From Aedes albopictus (lineage: Eukaryota; Arthropoda; Insecta; Diptera; Culicidae): a stretch of 64,000 nt of DNA. Both the position numbers and the translations under genes were made by a program. Under the pieces are notes generated by a model. That model did no database searches. It was not told where the DNA came from and worked only from the letters and a program-made list of their open reading frames with translations. The stretch lies in contig NC_085138.1 of NCBI RefSeq assembly GCF_035046485.1, positions 275,385,694 through 275,449,693 of the forward strand, written 5' to 3'. Position 1 is the stretch's first letter. Every line of letters begins with the position of its first letter. Shown here piece by piece: positions 32,982 through 43,726 of this stretch.

Positions 32982-34779
32982 GAAACTTACTCGGTTTAGA
33001 CGGCGACGAGCTGGTAGCGGTGCTCTCACGTGCGTGTGATGCGACCATGCCTAGGAGAGTCCACCCTAGAAATGGGAGGCCACCGGCTTACTGGTGGACC
33101 GACGCGATTGCGGACCTGCGCCGCGCCTGCCTACGAGCTAGGCGGCGGATGCAGCGAGCACGATCAGAAGAAGAGCGAAACGAACGGCGGGTGGTGTTCG
33201 CCGCTGCAAAAGCCGCGCTCAAGACCGAGATAAGAGCAAGCAAAAAGGCCTGCTTCGAGGGTCTCTGTCAGAGTGCCAATACGAACCCGTGGGGTGACGC
33301 TTACAGGATCGTTATGGCAAAGACGAGAGGGGTGATGGCTCCTACAGAGCAATCTCCAGAGATGTTGGAGGGGATCATTGGAGGACTTTTTCTGCGTCAT
33401 GATCCTAGTCCTTGGCCTCCTTTCGTAGGACAGCCGGGGACTGGGGCTGGCGATGAGGAGAGGGTCACCGATGTGGAACTTGCGGGGATAGCTAAGTCCC
33501 TTAGCGTAGGTAAGGCCCAGGTCCGGACGGAGTTCCGAACCTGGCCTTAAAAGTAGCTATTGCAGAGGCTCCCGAGATGTTCAGGTCTGCTATGCAGAAA
33601 TGTCTGGACGAGGGAGTTTTCCCAGAAGCTTGGAAGAGGCAGAGCCTGGTACTATTGCCAAAGGCGGGGAAACCACCCGGAGACCCGTCGGCATATAGAC
33701 CAATATGCTTGATTGTCACGGCGGGGAAGGTGCTCGAAAAGATCGTCCTCAATAGAATGTTGCGGTTCACCGAGGGCGAAAATGGTCTTTCGAGTAACCA
33801 GTACGGCTTCCGGAAGGGGAGGTCCACCGTAGACGCTATCTTGTCGGTTACAAAAACCGCCGAGAAAGCACTCGAGCCTAAGAGGAGGGGAATTCGCTTT
33901 TGCGCGGTAGTGACTCTGGATGTAAGGAATGCGTTTAATAGCGCCAGCTGGTCTGCTATTGCCGATGCGCTCTTGCGTCTGGGGATACCGGAGTACCTGT
34001 ACAAGATTCTCGGAAGTTACTTTCAGAATCGTGTACTAGTCTACGACACGGAGGTGGGTCGGAAGTGCTTTCACATAACCTCAGGAGTCCCGCAAGGTTC
34101 CATCCTGGGTACGGTGTTATGGAATGTCATGTACGACGAGGTGTTGAGGTTAGAGTATCCAGTGGGAGTGGTGATTGTCGGATTTGCCGACGACATTACG
34201 CTCGAAGTCTACGGTGAAACGATCGAGGAGGTAAAGTTGACTACCAACCACTCGATCAAGGTTGTGGAGGCGTGGATGCGGTACAGGAAACTGGAGCTGG
34301 CTCACCACAAGACAGAGGTGACGGTTGTTAACAACCTGAAGTCGGAGCAGCAGACGGAGATCAGTGTAGGAGAGTGTACTATCCTGTCAAAGCGCTCCGT
34401 CTGTGTCTCCGTCCGAGGATGTGTAGGGATGAGTTTGGCTGGAACGCCGTTTCAACGGCTATTATCCACATCGTCTGGGAGCTACAGAGGAGGTGGCGCG
34501 TGGACTCGGAGAATGGCTAGTTTAGATGCAGTACAAGAGGTGGTCCAGGGGTTCGGAGTCGGCTTCGTAGGTCATACCGGTGCCCTGCGGTCGAGATCGA
34601 CCCTTACAGCGATTAAGTGGCCGCGGAAAGGAAGTCCCGGTAGCGGTGCTGTCGTGGCGTCGGTCTACTGGGTTGGATCTGAGCCCGCAGTTGGAAAGGG
34701 GTCCCCGGCAAGGGTCGGGGCAGGTGGAGACCCTGCCGTCAGCAACCTACGGATGCATCTGATAGGGCCTGAAGGGTAG
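32982..34779 (+). pseudogene. R1-clade ORF2 linker, RT and C-terminus, broken
   Basis: After the Gypsy element, ORF2 resumes with LLGLDGDELVAVLSRACDAT and runs open to about 33520, where one base appears to be missing in the GKAQGPDG-type motif, shifting the frame. The RT continues open from 33577: SAYRPICLIVTAGKVLEKI, NQYGFRKGRSTVDAI, LDVRNAFNSASW (catalytic Asp of motif A), GVPQGSILGTVLWN and GFADDITL (FADD box near 34188). After ILSKRS (34395) about 0.7 kb of ORF2 is deleted and replaced by a ~16-bp filler; the frame then rejoins near the C-terminal end (GCVGMSLAGTPFQRL), so the CCHC finger is lost. Little diverged but dead. Confidence 0.88.
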
Positions 34780-34943
34780 TGATACCCTTACTTTGCGGGC
34801 AGGTCAGATCGGGTTGCATGTGGGCATCAGTTCTTGATGTCCGCTCAGCAGTAGGGCGCGGGCGGGGTTGACTCTGCCCGCCTTCCGAGGACAAAGGGAG
34901 TGGCGAGGACCACTCGGGAAACTGGCTAAGCGCCAGCATGCTA

Positions 34944-37078
34944 CCCAAGTAACACAGATTGTTATATAATAGTTGAAAATTCACGTTTAATACTAATTCA
35001 GTTGTTCATTTCTTGTTATATTGACTTAATATCGAACACTTATAAAATCAAAACAGCGCAAAAAATGGCGGCTTATAAAACATCTTACAAGTTATTTCAG
35101 ATGTATTCTAATACAGTTAAAATACAATTAAAATACATCAGCGGTACGTTCAATCCATCGTTTAAATGACAATTAGTTATAATTAAGTGGTTCGCCAACA
35201 ATAAAAACTTGCAAAAATCCTATATGATACAAACACAATGACTGGTTGTAATTAAGCTGCTTTTAAGTAATATAACTTGAAGACGTCATTTATACTTCAT
35301 ATAATAGATATATGTTTAGATTAAGTTATTTTATGGCGATATAACTTGAAAATGCCATTGTCATAACAAACATATGAAAAAAATCAATGGGAAGGGAATC
35401 GCTTTACCTAAACTGACAGGTAACAAAACAAAAATATTTATAAATATACTTCGCTTTTCAATCCCAAAAATGAATCCTATGAGATGAATTCAACTGCATT
35501 TTATAAACTACTCTGATAGACTCTGATGATTAATTTTGTAATGGGATTAACTCGGTGGAGATAGTGATGTTTTTCCTGCGCTTCGAGATTTATGGTAAAA
35601 CATCTCTTTTTACTTCTCCATAAATTAAGCGCCACTGACTTGAATCAAAAATGTAACATAGATCAGCTAAATAATAGCCCTTCATAAAGATTTATTTTAA
35701 AATCATGCCAACAAGCAATATGGCAGACTATCCAAATAGCTTACAGTGCCGTTCAAAATATGTTACAAATTTAATATTTTTTTTAATTAATTCTACCCGA
35801 TTCATTGCGATATACTGCTAATGCATCAAATGGCATTTGAATATTTAAACACTATAAATACTTGCAACTACAAAAATAGTTTGGTTTTATAACAAATTCG
35901 AGAGATTAGAATATCCTAGTTTTATTTACATAATGCAAATGTGTTCATATGTTTGAAAGGCACTGTAATCTGAAGAGTCACTCTGAGGAAAATGCGTATT
36001 TCTACTATCTTTGATTTGTAATTAAGTTGGAGCTACGTTTTAATTACATCATAACAACAATTACAAAATAGAGTGTGAAAGATTTTTCATAATCATATCA
36101 TGTATTGACGACATTTCTACAACTTACGTACAATTACCTTGGCCTTTCTGCTTTTGTGGACTACATTACAACATTGAAATAACTAAATTATAACTTATTC
36201 CCTAATGAGGCCAGATCTGTCAAATGCCAGAAAAATGTCAACAATTGAACCGCTTGTATTATTTATGGCCCTTTCGTTTCGTTTTACTCCACGGGATTTC
36301 GAGTGGACATTGAATTATTTACCCGGTCAACACGTCCATAACGCGTCCGCGGTTAGACGGATTCCACGAGTGGTTCCCTGTGCTTCACATCCGGTAGTAG
36401 CAGATTTGGTACAATCCGCAGTTATTAGAAGTGCCGCTGTTTTGAAGTGAAAAAAGCTACTTCAGAAAGAAGACAAATCCTCCGAGGATGATGATTAGCA
36501 TTACAACTCCAGTGCTGCTGAGCGGTATTTCGTTCTATTTAAAGAGGTAACAATTGAATCCGTGTAGTTCGTAGATTACGGGCGGTTAATACGGGTGGAC
36601 CACCGATTAGGTTCAATCTGCCCTTTTGGGCAGGCGGTTAGCGCATAATGGTTAGTGCACCCGATGTAGTGAATGTTAATCCTATTAGGTGAAGGTGTTT
36701 ATTTTGAGAAGTGAAACTGCAAAGAAAGTGGCATGTGGGACGGGAACATTTGTCAAGTGGTTGATTGATGAACCATCGCTTTTACAATAATCTAATACTG
36801 CCCATAAAAAGCGAGATACGAGAAAGTAAATACTGGCTGCTTTCACGATTGCCGTGAGGTTTGATGCATGCTCTAATAATGTTATTTAATTGTATTATCA
36901 ATATATTCCAAACAGAATAAAAACTATGAGCGAAAAAAATGTATTTTTGTAACATGTAATCCTTCAACATAATTAGAGCTTGATTTTGACCAAAGATGTT
37001 TAGCGCAACGCATATATGGCACTTATAAATCAAATTTCAAAATATAGATTTGCAAAGATGTTTTCTGTGTTACTTGGG
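34944..37078. mobile_element. 2.1-kb TA-flanked DNA element without transposase
   Basis: CCCAAGTAACACAGA at 34944 and TCTGTGTTACTTGGG ending 37078 are inverted ends, with TA on each side (34942-34943, 37079-37080). The empty site GCATGCTACCGTGATGG is present in the older R1 copy (22307) and, in reverse, near 3290-3305. The 2135-bp interior is AT-rich; frames of 81-83 codons (36205-36450, 36782-37033) have no transposase motif. The ends resemble those of the 268-bp element at 56123 (CCCAAGTCACC). Unusually long for a MITE, it may be a deletion derivative of an autonomous element or have captured other DNA. Confidence 0.85.
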
Positions 37079-37181
37079 TACCGTGATGGACTCTCCAAAG
37101 CGAGTCATCGATGTTCGTTACTGCAGGCTACGCAGCTAACCTTGTGGGTGCGATGTGCACTAGCCCCTCTCTGAAGCAATA

Positions 37182-37775
37182 CCTTCTTGGTGGTTCCGGA
37201 GAGACGTAGGGTTTGGCGACCATAGGAATGGTTTAGTGGGTACGAGGAGAGAGTAGTCCTGGATTTTACTTTTGTTGTAGAAGACGGCCTGTCAGACCTA
37301 CACTACCCTAACCTTCTGTTAGAGTGTCTGTTGAGCAGATCATCCCCCTATAGTTTAGAAGGAAAAAAAAAACAATGCCTTCTTGGTGGTTCCGGAGAGA
37401 CGTAGGGTTCGGCAATCACAGGAATATTGTTTAGTGCGCAAGGAGAGAGCAGTCCTAGCTTTTACAATTGTTGTAGAAAACGGCCTTACCCCCACACTAC
37501 CCGGACCTTCCTGTTCGGGTATCTGTGGAGCAGTTTTCCCCCTTATATGTTTTAGAAGAAAATTAAAAGTGCCAGCATGCTTCTTGGTGGTAGAGGCGAA
37601 GGGTTTGGCGGCCTTGGGCATGTTGTTTAGTGGGTCGTAGAAAGAGCAGTCCTGTCTTCTTCTTTTGTTGTAGAAGACGTCATTAACTTCACCCTACCTG
37701 GACCTCCCTGTTGTCTGGGGAAGTGTCTGCTGGGCAGATTATTCCCCCATAATTTAGAAGAGAAAAAATAAACTA
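37182..37775 (+). repeat. Three tandem units of the R1 3' UTR
   Basis: Units start with CTTCTTGGTGG at about 37183, 37379 and 37579 (196 and 201 bp apart). Each contains a version of AGAGCAGTCCT, TTTTGTTGTAGAAGACG and a pyrimidine-rich CCCTANCTGGACC-like block, and ends in GTTTAGAAGRAAAAA. The minus-strand R1 copy at 3003 has a single unit. The tail of each unit looks like an element 3' end, so the triplication may reflect serial end addition or slippage during reverse transcription. Confidence 0.8.
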
Positions 37776-37799
37776 TGTAGTGATTTTTTTCATCTTGAA

Positions 37800-38035
37800 C
37801 ACCATTTCATCGATTATTGCCCATATCGTGTGAGAACAGAGGAGATGGCGCATTAATTCGTATCTTGGTCAACCACTACCAAAAAGGGGTCCCAGGGTTC
37901 GGAAGTCACACATGCCACTCTGGTGCCCTGCGTCAAACTCGGCCCTTCTATCGAACAAATGTCCGTGTCGAAGATTCCGTGGTATATCGTAGTCGTTGCG
38001 GCAGTCTACTAGGTTCCCATGGTATGGTATGTGGT
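37800..38035 (+). pseudogene. R1-clade ORF2 C-terminal remnant
   Basis: Starting at CCCATATCGTGTGAGAAC the text follows, with many changes, the sequence at 34470-34700 and 3560-3750 (reverse), including AGAGGAGATGGCGC, GGGGTCCCAGGGTTCGGAAGTC and GGTGCCCTGCG. It lies immediately after the younger R1 3' end, so that element may have inserted into an older R1 relic. An (AATAC)n run follows at about 38105-38128. Confidence 0.65.
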
Positions 38036-38188
38036 CCTCAGGACGCCGAGATAGCACGACAGGCAACTTTAAGTATCGAATGTTATTGTTGCCGTTTCGT
38101 AAAATAAATACAATACAATACAATACAATTAAAATTGATAGTAGTTTATTTTATTGTGTAAAAAATGCGTAATTTCAAAAACAACTCA

Positions 38189-38801
38189 GTTCTAGGTTAG
38201 GGAATTCGGCTTATCAGTCGTTTTTTCTCTAGAATGAAAACGGTTTTCGATTCGTCCCTACGTTTCGGTAACGGTTGTTACCATCCTCAGGGGAAAATCA
38301 GTGGAATCGTTCTTTGTTTGGAGGCTTTGCTGTGCATTTGTGCATTTGGGTTTTTGGTACTTGTACATGCGTACTTAAGGGCCCATATAGCCGAGGCGGT
38401 AAACGCACGGGTATTCAGCATGACCATGCTGAGGGTGACGGGTTCGATTCCCGGTCGGTCCAGGATCTTTTCGTAGAGGAAATTTCCTTGACTTTTTTGG
38501 GCATAGAGTATCTTCGTGCCTGCCACACGATATACGCATGCAAAATGGTCATTGGCAGAGGAAGCTCTCAGTTAATAACTGTGGAAGTGCTCATAGAACA
38601 CTAAGCTGAGAAGCAGGCTTTGTCCCAATGAGGACGTTACGCCAAGAAGAGAGAGAGACATGCGTACTTAGTGCTATGTTTTTTTTGCTAAAATTCGGTA
38701 TTTTTTAGCACTTTTAATATTGGACAGTTTCTGCACTATTTTGGTTTGGACTGTATTTTTATGGTTGTTGGACTGATACGCCGAATTCCCTAACCTAGAA
38801 C
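38189..38801. mobile_element. Foldback element carrying a Feilai SINE
   Basis: GTTCTAGGTTAGGGAATTCG at 38189 matches its reverse complement ending at 38801 (CGAATTCCCTAACCTAGAAC); the arms are about 30 bp. The phrase CAAAAACAACTCAGTT is found at 38176-38191 and again at 38832-38847, so a 16-bp duplication may flank a slightly larger insertion. The interior is mostly the SINE at 38378-38657. Confidence 0.6.
38378..38657 (+). mobile_element. Feilai-type tRNA-derived SINE, plus strand
   Basis: It has a tRNA-like head with A box TAGCCGAGGCGG and B box GGTTCGATTCC (about 38388-38452), a body (GGAAATTTCCTTGAC; ATGGTCATTGGCAGAGGAAG) and a tail CGCCAAGAAGAGAGAGAG. A 13-bp duplication ACATGCGTACTTA lies at 38365-38377 and 38658-38670. 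A second copy is at 56912-57196 in reverse. Feilai is the abundant SINE of Aedes aegypti; this identification is from memory of its features. Confidence 0.85.
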
Positions 38802-38809
38802 ATAGATCC

Positions 38810-39500
38810 AACAGTCGAACTCTCGTACATCCAAAAACAACTCAGTTAATAAAAGTAGCATTGCCAAATAATGAAGTATGTTATTTTTGTTTTATACAGA
38901 TAAAATTTCCGTATCTTGATATAAAATTTAATCTAACCTTGTAGAGTACAAGGCTTGCTGTATAGGTTCAAATCTGTGAATAATGTATAAATTTCAATGA
39001 GTTTTTCAAAGCACTATCAAAGTTACTCTAAAATAAAAATATGACATCCACTGCCATCCACAGTACTGCCTTAGAAATATAAAACTAAGAAAAATGTTGT
39101 AACATGGCAAAATAAGAAATAAATCAGCTGAACAAATATAAAAGCTCCCCCTTTTCTCATTGAGTGAAATTGATGTAGTGACATCACAACAGGAAATGTT
39201 TTACTAGACTAGCATATTATAACTCGAAATATGTTTTTTTAGAACGGTTAAGATCAAACATTCTCAGATCGCATTTATCACGTGCAAAATTTTAATAGAA
39301 TTGTCCCCTACCAGCTTGACAGAATCATCATCGCACCGCATCAACATGAAGACAAGTGCTCTTGTTTCAACCACTCTGGTCCCGTGTAGGTACATACAAT
39401 TAAAAATTAAATTTCCATAGGCTCTGGTGGATCGGTAACAGTAGTGTAAACACCCGTCGGGCTTGGTCACATCTGATAGGACGCAGCGGACAGCAGTGCC
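38810..39500. other. Unassigned AT-rich DNA
   Basis: Nothing recognisable. An overlapping minus-strand frame of 107 codons (39264-39587) runs into the MITE at 39506 and is not credible as a gene. Confidence 0.4.
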
Positions 39501-39505
39501 TAGTA

Positions 39506-39676
39506 GGGGGCTCTTCATAAACCACGTAGACCAAAATTTGGCCATCTCAGACCCCCCCCCCCTCCCCCCTCGTAGACTTTTGTCCATACAAAAATTTTGA
39601 AATTTGTATGGAGCGTAGACTTTGGACAGACCCCCCCCCCAAGTCCAAAAAGTCTACGTGGTTTATGAACGGCCCC
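39506..39676. mobile_element. TA-flanked MITE, GTCTACGTGGTTTATG family, copy 1
   Basis: GGGGGCTCTTCATAAACC and the reverse complement of GGTTTATGAACGGCCCC form the ends, with the ACCACGTAGAC/GTCTACGTGGT core in both arms. Long C runs in the interior (39550-39562, 39631-39641) are complemented by symmetry only in part. TA flanks both ends. Related copies: 62812-62962 and, degraded, 52362-52467. Confidence 0.75.
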
Positions 39677-40506
39677 TAGGTAGTCCAATCCATCATCGAT
39701 GCGAACGAGCAGTCGCCACGACAAGAACGGATGATTGTGTTCTGCTGTGAGTAGTGTGCGGGTCTCCTACAGCGCCACTGCTGATGCTGCTGCTATGTGC
39801 TGATGCAACCCAGTGATGGTTTCGCCTGAATCATTGATTACAATTGCAGTGCAATTTGGTCATCCGTGTGGCAACTGGAAACCCAACTAGAACACTGATT
39901 GTATCCAGTAGTGGGTACTGGCTCGTGGACCTGAGTCTGGGTCGGTTCGGTTCGCCCGGCAATAGATGGTGGCATACTTCTTTTATTTACCAGCGCCTGA
40001 AGCCCAACACGCAGCAATCGCCAGGGCTATCGATTCTAACCCCAATGGAGTCGACTGCCACACCAAGTGATTCCGACTCTACAATGTTGCATAGCTGATG
40101 AAGCCTGCCATCGACCACGGTCGGTTCCTCCAGGGACCCGACAACCAGCATGAGATTGCAGCTGCATTTCTTCCATTATTTGCGTAAACGTAGGAATGCG
40201 TCTGACCACGTGAAACGAGGCATTTTGACGAATGAATGGCCCTATCATGATGATGCTGATGCTGATGCTGATGCAAATGCGTTCCTGTGGATGGAATGGA
40301 CTGCTGGTAGGTGTACTTCTGTTCATTTGATTAGGTTTTGTTTTGTGACTTTTTCAGTGATGATTGCAGAAATCCGGGTATGAAAGCCAAGAATGTCTTT
40401 CTGGACAAATCAATTTTGTATAAGGTTACTAATACATCGGCCTATCTCTTAGAAGTTTTGGCATTTTCTCAGATTCAATACTATAACTTGGAAGGCATAA
40501 TAAATA

Positions 40507-40726
40507 TAGACACTATAGATTCCATAGACTCGCGGAGACATGGTTGAGGAATACGATTTTAGTGTGTTTTGCCATGAATTTAGAGTGTACCGGGTGAATA
40601 TGACGTCACGCAATTCATTGTCGCTATTGAAATCGTGACGTCATGCTCGTTTGGCTACACGAACTGACAGTTCGTTTGGCTACAGTTGTCTTCGCCTCCG
40701 CGAGTCTATGGAATCTATAGTGTCTA
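40507..40726. mobile_element. TA-flanked MITE carrying two TGACGTCA sites
   Basis: TAGACACTATAGATTCCATA at 40507 is matched in reverse complement by TATGGAATCTATAGTGTCTA ending 40726, with TA outside each end. Two perfect TGACGTCA palindromes (the CREB/ATF consensus) lie at about 40601-40608 and 40638-40645, and CGTTTGGCTAC is directly repeated at about 40649 and 40673. Length 220 bp, no coding. Confidence 0.82.
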
Positions 40727-40729
40727 TAA

Positions 40730-43140
40730 TAATAAATAGGGCACGAGTGCCATAATTAATCTCACGCTCCCATGTTCATCCTATTCGAAAACAAGCGATT
40801 ACAGCACCAATTGCATCCGTTCTTTTTGGTTCCATGCGTGCTCACTAGTAACAAAAAATACAAAAATAAAAAACAAAACAAACAGCGCTTCAATCCTTTG
40901 TTTTCCGTAGGATGAAAATGGGAGCCACATGCTTAATAAGGGAACCAATACCCTATTCAATTATACACGAAATGATAAGGCTGAAAAGGTTAAACTATAA
41001 TGCGCTACAGTGTATAACCAAATGACTGTTGTGCAAAATTATATTTATGTTTTTACCTGGGAAGGATGGCAATGACCTGGCATACAATATACAGATAGAA
41101 TTTAAAACCTAAACTTGGATAGGAGAAAACATAACCAATCCGTCAAAGCTCCCAAAACGACATCGAGCGTAGATAGAAGCGGTGTTAGATAAACGAAGCA
41201 AGAAACAAATCATAGGATGATTGATTTGAACTATTATTACAGATGTGTATCATTATTCTCTCCCTATGCCTGACCATCTCGTTTACTCATTTTACTGCGG
41301 ATCGTCCAAATTGTGTTTTGTTTCCCTCCATTTGGTAGAGCGACCCATCGCACTCGTCATGACTTGGACCCACAGACCCGTGGCTACGGGAAAGATCACG
41401 CAGATCAAGCAGGGTTGAAGCGTTGGGTAAGCAAGTGAAATACGTCAAGTCAGGCCATGTGTACCTGAGCAGCTTGAACCCTTTCCTCAACCATGATCGT
41501 TTCACTTCGCTCATACCGTATAGTTGCCTTCAAACTAATCACTTCTAAACGATCATCCCTGATTGCGCGCGATTGGCCCTGGTTCAACGTGGTCCACGAC
41601 CGAAAATATCCATCCATCCGAGCGCAGGCAGATACGAGACAGCTAGCCGGCAAGAGGCGAGAGCGAAAGAGATCCATTATTGAGTGATGCCGCCGCCGCC
41701 GTCGTTGCCGCCGGGCGCAATCTTCAAGAACACCGATGGCCCGGCTAGTTAACCCTCTACTTCCCATGGTTGCTCTAGAGCACCATCGATTTTCGACGAA
41801 CTCGAGACAAACGGAATCAGATGAATATGATGCAATAGTTTTTAGAATATGATTGTAATCTCATTAGGTAAACCCAACTCCCAACTACTTGTTTCAATAG
41901 TGGAACTATTGATAAACAATCAAAATACTATTGATTTACAACTAAAATTTTTTTCGTTGATTTCGAAAAATTTGACCAATTTGCAATAAGTTTTGTTCAA
42001 GCACTTTTTTCGGAAACGCTTTCCTGGCATAGAAATAGTCGTTCAAAGTCGTGGGAAGGAAAGGGTTAAAATCGATTTAAAAAATAAACCGCCATGAAAC
42101 AAACGAAGAAGATGACACAGTGGAGTATAATCTCAATTACTCTAGCGACTTGGAGTGGATGAGAAGAGGAAAACCTATCTGCTTTCTGTCCAAACCGAGG
42201 CCCGGGAAGACGAATTGGGAACACACAAAAACAAATGCTAATGCCAACAGGCAAATCTATAATTTTGAATACCGCCTTGAGTGACGATATCACTGTGCCC
42301 TTGGTTTGGAATGCTGCACTTTATACTTTCACCTCGTCGTTTGTTGTTTCTGTGCACAGAAACTTAAAACGACATTCGTCAATGGGTAGCTTAGGCTGAC
42401 TGAAGACTGTTCGTACAGTAATCATAAACCGGTGCGCGGTGGGCTAAAAGCAGGTGTTCAAGAAATGTTATCATTATAAGATACGCAGCCGGTCCCCCAA
42501 TTTATTGGATTTCCCGATCATGAAAACTGGGATTACAAAAAAAAATCTTTGGTCTGCACACCTTCCCAATTATTTTGATGATTGTTTATAATCTTTTTAC
42601 ATTACCATAATAAATGCTCTATTAATGCATCCTTGAATGCGCATTGATCATTACTGACAGATGCAAAAAAAAATCAGCAAAAGAAACTACTGGATAGGCA
42701 TTGACGATGTAGTTTAATCCAATAGTTAAATTCCATTAGCAAAGGTCATTCTAAGCGTAGAAAAAGCCGGCAATTCCTAGCTCAGTCGCACCACTGGAAA
42801 CCCCCAAAAAGGTTGATAGCTCTTAAGCCTGAAAACAAGTGCCGGGTCATTGCTGCCCAGCGTCAATTTGACATTCAATGACATTACTATAATAAATGAT
42901 AGCCAATGCATGAATGAATATGGAGCTTGATCACCTTGTCGATCAGCTTATCAAATAATCGTTCCACATTTTGTTATCAAACAGCTGGAGAGCTGGAGCT
43001 CCGTGCTATGCTTCCGTCTGGTAGCGAGATTGGTTGTGCTCAAACAGGCCACCTACGAATTACTTACGTTCCGAGCAATCAATAAAAAGATTAAAATACA
43101 TGCATGTTGTGAAAGATTATTAGTATGCAATTTCATAACT
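40730..43140. other. Unassigned DNA
   Basis: I see no gene or element ends. An arginine-rich minus-strand frame (41450-41767) over a CCG/GCC run at 41690-41712 is probably chance. A TGATGC run lies just upstream at 40249-40274. The rest is AT-rich with no clear repeat structure. Confidence 0.4.
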
Positions 43141-43144
43141 TACT

Positions 43145-43255
43145 ACTCATAGACATAGGGTGGCCCACACTCATATAAAAAAACCTAATTAATCCACTTA
43201 GCGGATTAATTAGGTTTTTTTAAATATAAGTTTGGGCCACCCTATGTCTATGAGT
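43145..43255. repeat. Compact 111-bp hairpin element
   Basis: ACTCATAGACATAGGGTGG at 43145 is matched by CCACCCTATGTCTATGAGT ending 43255, and the symmetry continues through GGCCCA and CCTAATTAATCC/GGATTAATTAGG to a loop of about 8 nt (ACTTAGC). The loop phrase TCCACTTAGCGG is repeated just outside the right end (43254-43265). A related phrase, ATATAAGTGTGGGCCACC, occurs at 22273. Likely a foldback MITE inserted just before the RTE leader. Confidence 0.75.
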
Positions 43256-43726
43256 CCACTTAGCGGGGCTGCAAAACGGTGAGTCGATAAGGAGAGCGTC
43301 CAACATAGCTCTGGTCCTCACAAGTTCCTACCTCATGCTTCCACGGGTCAAGCGATGACAAAGACCGCCAGCTAAGAGTTGTGTGCTTATTTAGCTGGTA
43401 GTGCAGCCTGGGCACTGTTGTCCTTCTGACTTCAGTTAGATTGAGGAGGTATGATTCGAGCGTTTGTTCACCAAGGAGGTGCGGCTCAAACAGCGTCTGT
43501 TCTGGCATCTAGTGGCTGAGTAAGAAACGCTGCACCACGCCCAGCTAGATCCAAGGTGGTAGCCCCATCAGCGTGGTCGTCCCAGTGTTGGTTGGGACGT
43601 TAAACAGAACTGGCACGATGGCCCTCCGGCGAGACAGGAGTGTTGGCGTAGGCCCAATAAGCCACCCGTAAAAATCCCCATTGCGAATAACATAGGAGAA
43701 AATACGACTCGATACAGTCGGCAAAG

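Larger units (their letters stand above)
25924..32986. other. 5-bp target-site duplication GAAAC around the Ty3/Gypsy element
   Basis: GAAAC immediately precedes the 5' LTR (25924-25928) and immediately follows the 3' LTR (32982-32986). Removing the element and one GAAAC restores continuous R1 ORF2 reading (…RRERN then LLGLDGDEL). A 5-bp duplication is normal for Ty3/Gypsy integrases. Confidence 0.95.
22430..37790 (+). mobile_element. Younger R1-clade non-LTR element carrying four insertions
   Basis: Boundaries are approximate. The order is: 5' UTR, ORF1 (Gag-like with zinc knuckles, 22561-25204), ORF2 (endonuclease 25170-25928; linker, RT and C-terminus 32982-34779), then a 3' UTR with three tandem ~196-201-bp units (37182-37775). 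It carries a satellite-bearing insert (about 23370-24297), a palindromic MITE (24352-24532), a Ty3/Gypsy element (25929-32981) and a 2.1-kb TA-flanked element (34944-37078), plus an internal ORF2 deletion near 34400. Target duplications let each later insertion be removed in thought. It lies head to tail behind the older R1 copy. Confidence 0.82.

Noticed and set aside
36600..36670. tRNA-like sequence (GGCGGTTAGCGCATAATGGTTAG)
   Set aside because: Has an A-box-like phrase but no matching B box or cloverleaf could be drawn.
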